Source of the DNA: Symbiodinium natans
Taxonomy: Eukaryota > Sar > Dinophyceae > Suessiales > Symbiodiniaceae
NCBI GenBank assembly: GCA_905221605.1
Contig: CAJNDS010000291.1
Location: 407,545 to 471,544 of the forward strand
DNA: 64,000 nt
Reading direction: 5' to 3'
Below the pieces are notes generated by a model. The model worked only from the letters and a program-made list of their open reading frames with translations. It was not told the DNA's origin and made no database searches. Both the position numbers and the translations under genes were made by a program. Below are positions 25,801 through 37,800 of this stretch, piece by piece. How positions within the stretch are numbered: the first letter of the stretch is position 1; every line of letters begins with the position of its first letter.

Positions 25801-28800
25801 TCAGAGTTGTTTTCGGCAGTCAAATGGCGACCGGTGATTTTTATCGACAAGAGTGCGGACATAAGTGTCAGATGGTCTCATGGACACAAGCGTAAGCCGA
25901 GCTTAATACTTCAACTTCTATGTCCATATGGCTGATTATTCAGCGGCACAGCAGTGCAGCATCAGAATAGGAGAATAGGGGGCACCATTGCTATCTCCCA
26001 CCGTGGGAGAAGCTTCGCAGGAGCTGGGAGCCCAGCCGCCGCTGGGATTCTGGGATCCCGTCGGATTCACAAAGGCCAGCAGCAGGTTTCTTCGCTTTGC
26101 TGTGTGTGTGTGTGTTTTTTTTCTTTTTTTTTTTTTTTTGTGTGTGTGTGTGTGGGTGTGTGTGGGTGTAGGTTTTGCTTCAGGGTGTCCATGCCAACAG
26201 TATCATCCTCACTCTTAAGCCCCTTCCTACGGTCCCTACGGTTCCCGAAGGCATGGACCAAGCGGTAGCGCCCCAAACTCGAAGTGCCATAGGTAGTTTC
26301 TGCAAATTTTGTCAGGGGGCTCCGCACAAGTAGCATTGTGTTCGCAGCACTTGCACCAACTAGGCTTACCACTCCAACCGCCAACTTCCCAGCCTTTCTA
26401 GACCTCGGCGACGTGAAAGGATGGCAGCGCCGAGAACTTCAAGCGCCGTCGTGCGGTGGAGATCAAGCGGAGTTCCCAGTGCAAAGGGGGGGGTGCAGGG
26501 TGGGGGGATTTTGGAGATTCTGGGGGCATGTCGGAGTTCAATCGTCCTACGTGCCAACAATCCCTCCAAAGGATGGTAAGTTGAAGGAAGGAAAAGTTGA
26601 AGGCCAGGTCTAAACGAAAGGCAACGCCGCTCATTGCGGTAATGGGTGCAGTGGTGCCTTTGAACATACTCATAACACGTCCCGCGAATGCGAATGCTCA
26701 AACACCTCGAGTTGTCCACGTTTTCCTGCGTCCGACTCCAAAATAGAACACTGCGCACAGCGATATTTTCGACACGCGCGAATCGCACCCAAAAAAGTGC
26801 TTGCTTTTTGAACGCTTTTTTCGGACGAAAACACTGCGCACAGCGTTCTTGTGCTTATGTTGTACAAAGAGGCAAGAATGTGTACAGAGAGGCAAAAGTT
26901 CTGCAAATACCAGTGTTGTGGCATCTTCGCCAAAGGCATGAACGCTTGTGACGGTGTATCTTGTTTCAGAGATCCTGGCAAAATCGCTGTAAATACTAAT
27001 TTTTTTGGCAGGGTCGCCATATGAATGGACGCAATTCCCCCCCCCCCCCCTTTTTCCACCAGGCCCAAACGCTTGAGATACCCTGAAACGCAAGGAGCGG
27101 CGTTAGCAACAACAAATCAAGAAGACGTTGAAGATGTGTAAAACCCTCATCTGTAAATCCTTTACCGGCAACTCGCAATGCTAAATACAACGGACCCTAA
27201 ACGCCATACCCTGATTAAACGCTTTGAACGCTCTCGCTTCTGTGCTCCTTCATCCGCGAAGTCCAGGTTGGTAGGCAATGACAGAGAATTGGGTGCTCCC
27301 TGTGACTTTTACTATTCGTTGCCATTCAGATCTCGTGAGACACGCGAATGTTTAAAGCATGAAGGCGGAGGCAGATAGCTCAAAAATGGCAATGCACGCT
27401 TCAACGCTTTTGTGATGTGTACCAAAGCCAGCTTGAGCGTTTGCCGATGCAGTGCCAGACGGATGCCTTAAGAAAGAGGTGGCACGCAAGGTGGAGACAG
27501 CTCAGGAGCGATAGAACAAGCACGAGAGCAGCATGCCGGTGCACTAGCGGAAACCCAGTACAAAGCGACCCAAAGAGGCTGAGCTCACGGCACCACTTGC
27601 GCTCTGAGGCACGGCCGAATCGCGATGCTGGCCACCATGGGCCAGGGGCTTAGTGGCTTAGTGTCCGTTCTGTCATTCGCCTGAAACTTGCCTGGCTAAA
27701 CGTGTCGTGTAGGGGACGGGGTCAGGGAGTTAGGGTTCAGTGTTTTCCTCATGCTGCCCAGGCTACATCACTCCCGAGCTGGGAAAGTTCGGCGGCATCT
27801 GCGCATCGGACTCTTGGCTGGTCTGAAATGTCTGAACAGCCTCAAGAACTGCCGTTTGTGCATAGGGCATTGGGATCGGACTGGCAACGAACATCTGCTA
27901 GCCCAGAGCCGGAGCACCCCGTGCTGAGGACCTGAACTTCTCAGACATCCCCAACGGCCTGGCTGCCTTGAAGGTGGTCCCCTTCGCAGGCACTGAGTGG
28001 GGGAACAATGTGCTTGCCGAAGTCGAAAGGGTGTTGGGAAGCGTCAGCCATGCGAGTGAGCGTCACTGGGAGGCTGGCTGCAGATCTTCTTGTACTGCGG
28101 CTTCGTGGAGCCGCCGAAGCTGCATTGAAGATTTGTGCCTTCGATTCGGGGGCACGAAGAGTTCAGTTCGCCCTGAACGCTCCCCCTCCCTCCCCCCGCC
28201 CCAGCCCTACCCAGCTCTAGAGATGAGGTGGAAGGTGAGGCTTTCGGTTTTTTATGGGGCGTCTAAGCTTAAGCCTCTTCCCGGTATCTTTGGACAGGCC
28301 TGGTTTCACAGCTCCATGCATCCCAACAAACAACAGCGCCCATCCCGTTCAGGTTCTCCGGAGGTCTCGGTGAGGATGCTTGGGGCAGCAAGAGGCAGGG
28401 GCCGTGACAAGCATCAGCTTCGCAGCCCCTTCCCAATCAACCCCAAACCATCCCCATCCTGCGGAGGCCTGGCGATGTGGGCTGGAACCCGCCTCTGCTC
28501 TCCGCTGGCGACGACGAGACCAAGCAGAGGCGGCAATGCATATCAGTCCATGCAAGCCAAGATTGGAAGGCTTCTTGCTTTACGCAGCAAAACACACTGT
28601 TTCCCTAGGCTCTCACAGCTTGGGGTTGAGGAGGGTTGTGGGCTTAGGGATGTTTAGGGCTGGCGCCAACCGCAGGAGGTTGGCCGCTGAGCTGGCGAAC
28701 GGCCGCCTGGCCATGATGGCGATCATCGGTGGCCCGGCTTGAACTGTAGGGCTACGCAACCCGCTTCGACCGTGATAGGGACGGTGAGGAAGTTGCAGAG

Positions 28801-31800
28801 CTGCGGGTCTCGTCGGGAGTGCGAAGAAGGAAGAACAAGGGGGCTTCTGATCCAAAATGCATGTTTCCCAACCTGTTGCCAGCGCGGGGCCCAGGCATGT
28901 TCTTCCAGGACGGCCTCACCGGCTCTGCCTGGGGCCACTGGGCAGCATCTGGGAGTCCTGAGAGTTAAAACTGCTCTAGCGAGGGCACGAAGGTGACATC
29001 GCCATCGCCGCAGCGGCGAGACCCGCCCGGAATCCTAACACAAACCGCCCCTGACATAAAGCCAGCGGCACGTGTCGTACGGGGCACACAGGTCGCTTGA
29101 AACACCAGCATGAAAGCGAATGACTGTCAAGAGAAGTAACCAGGGCTTAGCAGCCAGGCGTTAGTTACCCTGCCAGCGTCCCAGGCGACTGGGCCAACTA
29201 CACGGCCTCGCCGCTGAGGGCCTTTGAGCAGGACTGGCTTCTGGCGGCTTCAAACCTACTTGTAGCTCGGATGTTGAGGGACTTGGGGTTTATGAATGTT
29301 TGGGCAGCTATAGCGACAAAAGTGACGATAGAAAAGTGACTATAGTGACCGTAGGAATATACAGAGGTACGATACCTCTGGTTATCGCATGTGACATGCT
29401 TATACTTTGAGCCTCCACGCTTGGTGCTTGGACTTATGTTGTGCGCTGCGGAGGAGCTCGGCGCCCAGCCGCCGCTGGGATTTTGGGACCCCGTCGGCTT
29501 CACCAAGGACTTCCCGCTGCACGTCCGCCATCCGAAACCCTTAAGTGGGATGGCACCAGCGTGAGCATCTGCGAGCCTGTGAGGATGGCAGCGCCGAGAA
29601 CTTCAAGCGCCGCCGCGCCGTGGAGATCAAGCGCGGCCCCTGGAGGGCGGGTGGGGGTGGGCTTGAGCAAAGGGCACGGGCAAGTTGGGGAACGGGCGCG
29701 GAGAACGGGCCACGAATGGCCCTGAATCCGACTCTCGGATGGGATGGTGGCAGTCCAGACCTCGTTTTTTGGCACCGCTTGCGCTCTGAGGCACGGCCGA
29801 ATCGCGATGCTGGCCACCATGGGCCAGGGGCTTAGGGGCTTAGTGTCCGTTCTGTCATTCGCCTGAAACTTGCCTGGCTATTCAGTGTTTTCCTCATGCT
29901 GCCCAGGCTACATCACTCCCGAGCTGGGAAAGTTCGGCGGCATCTGCGCATCGGACTCTTGGCTGGTCTGAAATGTCTGAACAGCCTCAAGAACTGCCGT
30001 TTGTGCGTAGGGCATTGGGATCGGGCTGGCAACGAACATCTGCTAGCCCAGAGCCGGAGCACCCCGTGCTGAGGACCTGAACTTCTCAGACATCCCCAAC
30101 GGCCTGGCTGCCTTGAAGGTGGTCCCCTTCGCAGGCACTGAGTGGGGGAACACTGTGCTTGCCGAAGTCGAAAGGGTGTTGGGAAGCGTCAGCCATGCGA
30201 GTGAGCGTCACTGGGAGGCTGGCTGCAGATCTTCTTGTACTGCGGCTTCGTGGAGCCGCCGAAGCTGCATTGAAGATTTGTGCCTTCGATTCGGGGGCAC
30301 GAAGAGTTCAGTTCGCCCTGAACGCTCCCCCTCCCTCCCCCCGCCCCAGCCCTACCCAGCTCTAGAGATGAGGTGGAAGGTGAGGCTTTCGGTTTTTATG
30401 GGGCGTCTAAGCTTAAGCCTCTTCCCGGTATCTTTGGACAGGCCTGGTTTCACAGCTCCATGCATCCCAACAAACAACAGCGCCCATCCCGTTCAGGTTC
30501 TCCGGAGGTCTCGGTGAGGATGCTTGGGGCAGCAAGAGGCAGGGGCCGTGACAAGCATCAGCTTCGCAGCCCCTTCCCAATCAACCCCAAACCATCCCCA
30601 TCCTGCGGAGGCCTGGCGATGTGGGCTGGAACCCGCCTCTGCTCTCCGCTGGCGACGACGAGACCAAGCAGAGGCGGCAATGCATATCAGTCCATGCAAG
30701 CCAAGATTGGAAGGCTTCTTGCTTTACGCAGCAAAACACACTGTTTCCCTAGGCTCTCACAGCTTGGGGTTGAGGAGGGTTGTGGGCTTAGGGATGTTTA
30801 GGGCTGGCGCCAACCGCAGGAGGTTGGCCGCTGAGCTGGCGAACGGCCGCCTGGCCATGATGGCGATCATCGGTGGCCCGGCTTGAACTGTGGGGCTACG
30901 CAACCCGCTTCGACCGTGATAGGGACGGTGAGGAAGTTGCAGAGCTGCGGGTCTCGTCGGGAGTGCGAAGCAGGAAGAACAAGGGGGCTTCTGATCCATA
31001 GATGCATGTTTCCCAACCTGTTGCCAGCGCGGGGCCCAGGCATGTTCTTCCAGGACGGCCTCACCGGCTCTGCCTGGGGCCACTGGGCAGCATCTGGGAG
31101 TCCTGAGAGTTAAAACTGCTCTAGCGAGGGCACGAAGGTGACATCGCCATCGCCGCAGCGGCGAGACCCGCCCGGAATCCTAACACAAACCGCCCCTGCC
31201 ATAAAGCCAGCGGCACGTGTCGTACGGGACACACAGGTCGCTTGAAACACCAGCATGAAAGCGAATGACTGTCAAGAGAAGTAACCAGGGCTTAGCAGCC
31301 AGGCGTTAGTTACCCTGCCAGCGTCCCAGGCGACTGGGCCAACTACACGGCCTCGCCGCTGAGGGCCTTTGAGCAGGACTGGCTTCTGGCGGCTTCAAAC
31401 CTACTTGTAGCTCGGATGTTGAGGGACTTGGGGTTTATGAATGTTTGGGCAGCTATAGCGACAAAAGTGACGATAGAAAAGTGACTATAGTGACCGTAGG
31501 AATATATAGAGGTACGATACCTCTGGTTATCGCATGTGACATGCTTATACTTTGAGCCTCCACGCTTGGTGCTTGGACTTATGTTGTGCGCTGCGGAGGA
31601 GCTCGGCGCCCAGCCGCCGCTGGGATTTTGGGACCCCGTCGGCTTCACCAAGGACTTCCCGCTGCACGTCCGCCATCCGAAACCCTTAAGTGGGATGGCA
31701 CCAGCGTGAGCATCTGCGAGCCTGTGAGGATGGCAGCGCCGAGAACTTCAAGCGCCGCCGCGCCGTGGAGATCAAGCGCGGCCCCTGGAGGGCGGGTGGG

Positions 31801-34800
31801 GGTGGGCTTGAGCAAAGGGCACGGGCAAGTTGGGGAACGGGCGCGGAGAACGGGCCACGAATGGCCCTGAATCCGACTCTCGGATGGGATGGTGGCAGTC
31901 CAGACCTCGTTTTTTGGCACCGCTTGCGCTCTGAGGCACGGCCGAATCGCGATGCTGGCCACCATGGGCCAGGGGCTTAGGGGCTTAGTGTCCGTTCTGT
32001 CATTCGCCTGAAACTTGCCTGGCTAAACGCGTCGTGTAGGGGACGTGGTCAGGGAGTTAGGGTTCAGTGTTTTCCTCATGCTGCCCAGGCTACATCACTC
32101 CCGAGCTGGGAAAGTTCGGCGGCATCTGCGCATCGGACTCTTGGCTGGTCTGAAATGTCTGAACAGCCTCAAGAACTGCCGTTTGTGCGTAGGGCATTGG
32201 GATCGGGCTGGCAACGAACATCTGCTAGCCCAGAGCCGGAGCACCCCGTGCTGAGGACCTGAACTTCTCAGACATCCCCAACGGCCTGGCTGCCTTGAAG
32301 GTGGTCCCCTTCGCAGGCACTGAGTGGGGGAACACTGTGCTTGCCGAAGTCGAAAGGGTGTTGGGAAGCGTCAGCCATGCGAGTGAGCGTCACTGGGAGG
32401 CTGGCTGCAGATCTTCTTGTACTGCGGCTTCGTGGAGCCGCCGAAGCTGCATTGAAGATTTGTGCCTTCGATTCGGGGGCACGAAGAGTTCAGTTCGCCC
32501 TGAACGCTCCCCCTCCCTCCCCCCGCCCCAGCCCTACCCAGCTCTAGAGATGAGGTGGAAGGTGAGGCTTTCGGTTTTTATGGGGCGTCTAAGCTTAAGC
32601 CTCTTCCCGGTATCTTTGGACAGGCCTGGTTTCACAGCTCCATGCATCCCAACAAACAACAGCGCCCATCCCGTTCAGGTTCTCCGGAGGTCTCGGTGAG
32701 GATGCTTGGGGCAGCAAGAGGCAGGGGCCGTGACAAGCATCAGCTTCGCAGCCCCTTCCCAATCAACCCCAAACCATCCCCATCCTGCGGAGGCCTGGCG
32801 ATGTGGGCTGGAACCCGCCTCTGCTCTCCGCTGGCGACGACGAGACCAAGCAGAGGCGGCAATGCATATCAGTCCATGCAAGCCAAGATTGGAAGGCTTC
32901 TTGCTTTACGCAGCAAAACACACTGTTTCCCTAGGCTCTCACAGCTTGGGGTTGAGGAGGGTTGTGGGCTTAGGGATGTTTAGGGCTGGCGCCAACCGCA
33001 GGAGGTTGGCCGCTGAGCTGGCGAACGGCCGCCTGGCCATGATGGCGATCATCGGTGGCCCGGCTTGAACTGTAGGGCTACGCAACCCGCTTCGACCGTG
33101 ATAGGGACGGTGAGGAAGTTGCAGAGCTGCGGGTCTCGTCGGGAGTGCGAAGAAGGAAGAACAAGGGGGCTTCTGATCCATAGATGCATGTTTCCCAACC
33201 TGTTGCCAGCGCGGGGCCCAGGCATGTTCTTCCAGGACGGCCTCACCGGCTCTGCCTGGGGCCACTGGGCAGCATCTGGGAGTCCTGAGAGTTAAAACTG
33301 CTCTAGCGAGGGCACGAAGGTGACATCGCCATCGCCGCAGCGGCGAGACCCGCCCGGAATCCTAACACAAACCGCCCCTGACATAAAGCCAGCGGCACGT
33401 GTCGTACGGGGCACACAGGTCGCTTGAAACACCAGCATGAAAGCGAATGACTGTCAAGAGAAGTAACCAGGGCTTAGCAGCCAGGCGTTAGTTACCCTGC
33501 CAGCGTCCCAGGCGACTGGGCCAACTACACGGCCTCGCCGCTGAGGGCCTTTGAGCAGGACTGGCTTCTGGCGGCTTCAAACCTACTTGTAGCTCGGATG
33601 TTGAGGGACTTGGGGTTTATGAATGTTTGGGCAGCTATAGCGACAAAAGTGACGATAGAAAAGTGACTATAGTGACCGTAGGAATATATAGAGGTACGAT
33701 ACCTCTGGTTATCGCATGTGACATGCTTATACTTTGAGCCTCCACGCTTGGTGCTTGGACTTATGTTGTGCGCTGCGGAGGAGCTCGGCGCCCAGCCGCC
33801 GCTGGGATTTTGGGACCCCGTCGGCTTCACCAAGGACTTCCCGCGGCACGTCCGCCATCCGAAACCCTTAAGTGGGATGGCACCAGCGTGAGCATCTGCG
33901 AGCCTGTGAGGATGGCAGCGCCGAGAACTTCAAGCGCCGCCGCGCCGTGGAGATCAAGCGCGGCCCCTGGAGGGCGGGTGGGGGTGGGCTTGAGCAAAGG
34001 GCACGGGCAAGTTGGGGAACGGGCGCGGAGAACGGGCCACGAATGGCCCTGAATCCGACTCTCGATGGGATGGTGGCATTCTAGACCTCGTTTTTTGGCA
34101 CCGCTTGCGCTCTGAGGCACGGCCGAATCGCGATGCTGGCCACCATGGGCCAGGGGCTTAGGGGCTTAGTGTCCGTTCTGTCATTCGCCTGAAACTTGCC
34201 TGGCTATTCAGTGTTTTCCTCATGCTGCCCAGGCTACATCACTCCCGAGCTGGGAAAGTTCGGCGGCATCTGCGCATCGGACTCTTGGCTGGTCTGAAAT
34301 GTCTGAACAGCCTCAAGAACTGCCGTTTGTGCGTAGGGCATTGGGATCGGGCTGACAACGAACATCTGCTAGCCCAGAGCCGGAGCACCCCGTGCTGAGG
34401 ACCTGAACTTCTCAGACATCCCCAACGGCCTGGCTGCCTTGAAGGTGGTCCCCTTCGCAGGCACTGAGTGGGGGAACAATGTGCTTGCCGAAGTCGAAAG
34501 GGTGTTGGGAAGCGTCAGCCATGCGAGTGAGCGTCACTGGGAGGCTGGCTGCAGATTTTCTTGTACTGCGGCTTCGTGGAGCCGCCGAAGCTGCATTGAA
34601 GATTTGTGCCTTCGATTCGGGCACGAAGAGTTCAGTTCGCCCTGAACGCTCCCCATCCCTCCCCCCGCCCCAGCCCTACCCAGCTCTAGAGATGAGGTGG
34701 AAGGTGAGGCTTTCGGTTTTCCCGAAAGCATCGCGAAGGGTTCTTCCGTGCGGAGCCCCCTGACACAACAACATAGACTGAAGTGCATAGAGTGAAGTGC

Positions 34801-37800
34801 ATAGAGTGAAGTGCATAGAGTGAAGTGCATAGAGTGAAGTGCATAGAGTGAAGTGCATAGAGTGAAGTGCACAGAGTGAAGTGCATAGAGTGAAGTGCAT
34901 AGAGCGAAGTGCATAGAGTGAAGTGCATAGAGCGAAGTGCATAGAGTGAAGCGCATAGAGCAAAGTGCATAGAGTGAAGTGCATAGAGGCAAGTGCACAG
35001 AGTGAAGTGCACAGAGTGAAGCGCATAGAGTGAAGTGCATAGAGTGAAGTGCATAGAGTGAAGTGCATAGAGTGAAGTGCATAGAGTGAAGTGCATAGAG
35101 TGAAGTGCATAGAGTGAAGTGCATAGAGTGAAGTGCATAGAGTGAAGTGCATAGAGGGAAGTGCATAGAGTGAATTGCATAGAGTGAATTGCATAGAGTT
35201 TAGTAATCAGTGAATACAAATTTCTAGATTTACGTAGAATTTACTAGACCTTCGTACCCAGTCCTAGATTTCTAAATTAAAATTACTCTTTCTAAGGCGG
35301 CGGGCTGGGTTGACATCGCCAATCGGGATTGCAACCCTCTGCGGGTTTCGGCGTGGTCGCGCTGCTAAAACCGTCGTTTTTTTACGGCGGACAACCCTCT
35401 GCGGGTTTCGGCGTGGTCGCGGTGCCAAAACCGTCGTTTTTTTACGTTTCTTTGTGGCCGCGGACAACCCTCTGCGGGTTTCGGCGTGGTCGCGGTGCCA
35501 AAACCGTCGTTTTTTTTACGTTTCTTTGTGTCCGCGGACAACCCTCTGCGGGTGATCGCCGGGTCGCGGTGCTAAAACCGTCGTTTTTGGAACTTTTTTC
35601 CGTGGCCGCAGGCAACCCTCTGCGGGTTTCGGCGTTGGCGCGGTGCCAAAACCATCGTGTTTTGGCCTTTTTTGACAAACAAACGTAACCCCTCTGCGGG
35701 TTGCGGCGTTGGCGCGTGGGCACGGAACTCTGGGGCTTTGAAAACCTCGCAAATAACATGGGCGCGAAGTTCTGGGGCTTTGAAAACCTAGCAAATAACG
35801 TGGGCGCGGAATTCTGGGGCTTCGAAACCCTCGCAAATAACGTGGGCGCGGAACTGTGGGGCTTCGAAATCCTCGCAAATAACGTGGGTGCGGAATTGTG
35901 GAGCTTCGAAATCCTCGCAAACAACTTGGGGAACATGGGCGCGGAACTCTGGGGCTGTGAAAACCTCGCAAATAACATGGGCGCCGAATTCTGGGGTTTT
36001 GAAAACCTAGCAAATAACGTGGGCGCGGAATGCTGGGGCTTCGAAACCCTCGCAAATAACGTGGGCGCGGAACTGTGGGGCTTCGAAATCCTCGCAAATA
36101 ACGTGGGCGCGGAATTGTGGAGCTTCGAAATCCTCGCAAACAACTTGGGGAACATGGGCACGGAACTCGCAACTAACGTGGGCGCGGAACTCTGGGGCTT
36201 TGAAAACCTCGCAAATAACATGGGCGCGGAATTCTGGGGCTTTGAAAACCTAGCAAATAACGTGGGCGCGGAATTCTGGGGCTTCGAAACCCTCGCAAAT
36301 AACGTGGGCGCGGAACTGTGGGGCTTCGAAATCCTCGCAAATAACGTGGGCGCGGAATTGTGGAGCTTCGAAACCCTCGCAAACAACTTGGGGACGGTGT
36401 GTTCGAATTCGCTTCCAAAACCATTGCGAAAACCATGGTCCCCGAAGTTGCTGTTTCCAAAACCATCGCAAACACCATGGTCCCCGAATTCGCTGTGTCC
36501 AAAACCATCGCGAAAACCATGGTACTCGAATTCGCTGTTTCCAAGACCGTCGCGAAAACCATGGTCCCCGAATTCGCTATTTCCAAAACCCCAAAACCAT
36601 GGCAAATATCAGCCATGCAGTGGAGCGGGAAAAAAAGTGATCTCGATTTGGAGGGAAGGCAACCAGTCCTGCGCTCAGACTCGTCTCTCTGTGGGAAGTG
36701 ATCAGTGGTTGCTAACATGTTTGGGCGATGTCCGATTTGGACGTCCTGGGGCGCCCCGACGTCAATGAAGGGGAGAAGGCATCCCGCACTGTGTGTCGGT
36801 GCTAGCGTTCGTGTGCTGTATGTCTGTTGTTTTGTGCTGTTGCTGCGTGTAGGTGGTGTCACGACATCAAGAAACACGAGAAGGCATCCTGCGCTGTCTG
36901 CGTGTGCCGCATGCGTAGCACTGAATTCACGCTTTGACATTTTGCTGTGTGGACCACCTCATGATGCGTTGCTGTACATGCGTGCGTGCTAGCTTTGGCC
37001 CGAGAGGCGCTGTTGAGTGAAACCTTGGCGCCAGCTTGGACGGTGCGGTTTTTTGTAGGTCCAGGCATGTCGTACGCCGGCGGGGATGCTATGCAGACGC
37101 TGCAGCGTGGTTTCCGCGCTAAAGGTGCAGGTTGGCTGCGCCAGGAGCTTGCGAAAAAGACGGTCACGCAGCTGCGCGAGCTTGGTGGCGCTGCAGGCAT
37201 ACCGCGGCGCTCTGACGGGCGCGTGCGAAACAAAGAGGAGCTTGTGCACGCTCTGTCGCAGCGCATTTCCGAGCAGGAGGCGTTGTGGGGAAAGCCTCTC
37301 TTTTGTCCTGTACATTCTTGGTTTCCTTGTTCTGCAAGGGTGTGTCATATCGTTTGCATTCCTAGGCAGGTCAGGGGTCATGATTTTCGTTGCTTGGAGC
37401 TTGCTTCAAGCGGCGCGTGCGCAGTGTCTCTTGACTAGGGCAGTTTCCGGCTTTTCTTGTCGACCTTCGAACAGGATGAAGCTGGCCCTGCGCTGCAGCA
37501 AGAGCTGCAGGGCCTGCGAGAAGGTTTTGCTGCTGACGGCGTGGCTTGGCTGCGCGGGGAGCTCGCGAAGCAGACTGCCCTGCATTTGCGTGAGCTTGCT
37601 GGGGCTGCGGGCGTGCAGCAGCGCTTTGAAGCTGGCCTGCGAAACAAAGAGGAGCTTCTGCGCGCTCTGTCGCAGTGCATTTCCGGGCAGGAGGCGTCAT
37701 GGGGAAAGCTTCTCTATTGCCCTGCGCAGTGTCTCTTGACTAGGGCAGTTTCTGGCTTTTCTTGTCAACCTTCGAACAGGATGAAGCTGGCGCTGCGCTG

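Noticed and set aside
27968-28657. 229-aa ORF, and its counterparts in every array copy (for example 30,373-30,801, 32,555-32,983, 45,300-46,115)
   Set aside because: They run through LHC exon and intron sequence out of the LHC frame; they recur only because the DNA repeat recurs.
34534-35219. Minus-strand ORFs of 172-210 aa (HSMHFTLCTSLYAL repeats)
   Set aside because: By-product of the 14-bp tandem repeat, whose triple is 42 nt, so no stop can arise in any frame.
35442-36605. 387-aa minus-strand ORF (SAPTLFARVSKPQN repeats)
   Set aside because: It mirrors the 42-nt repeat; both strands are open because the period is a multiple of three. No reason to prefer it.
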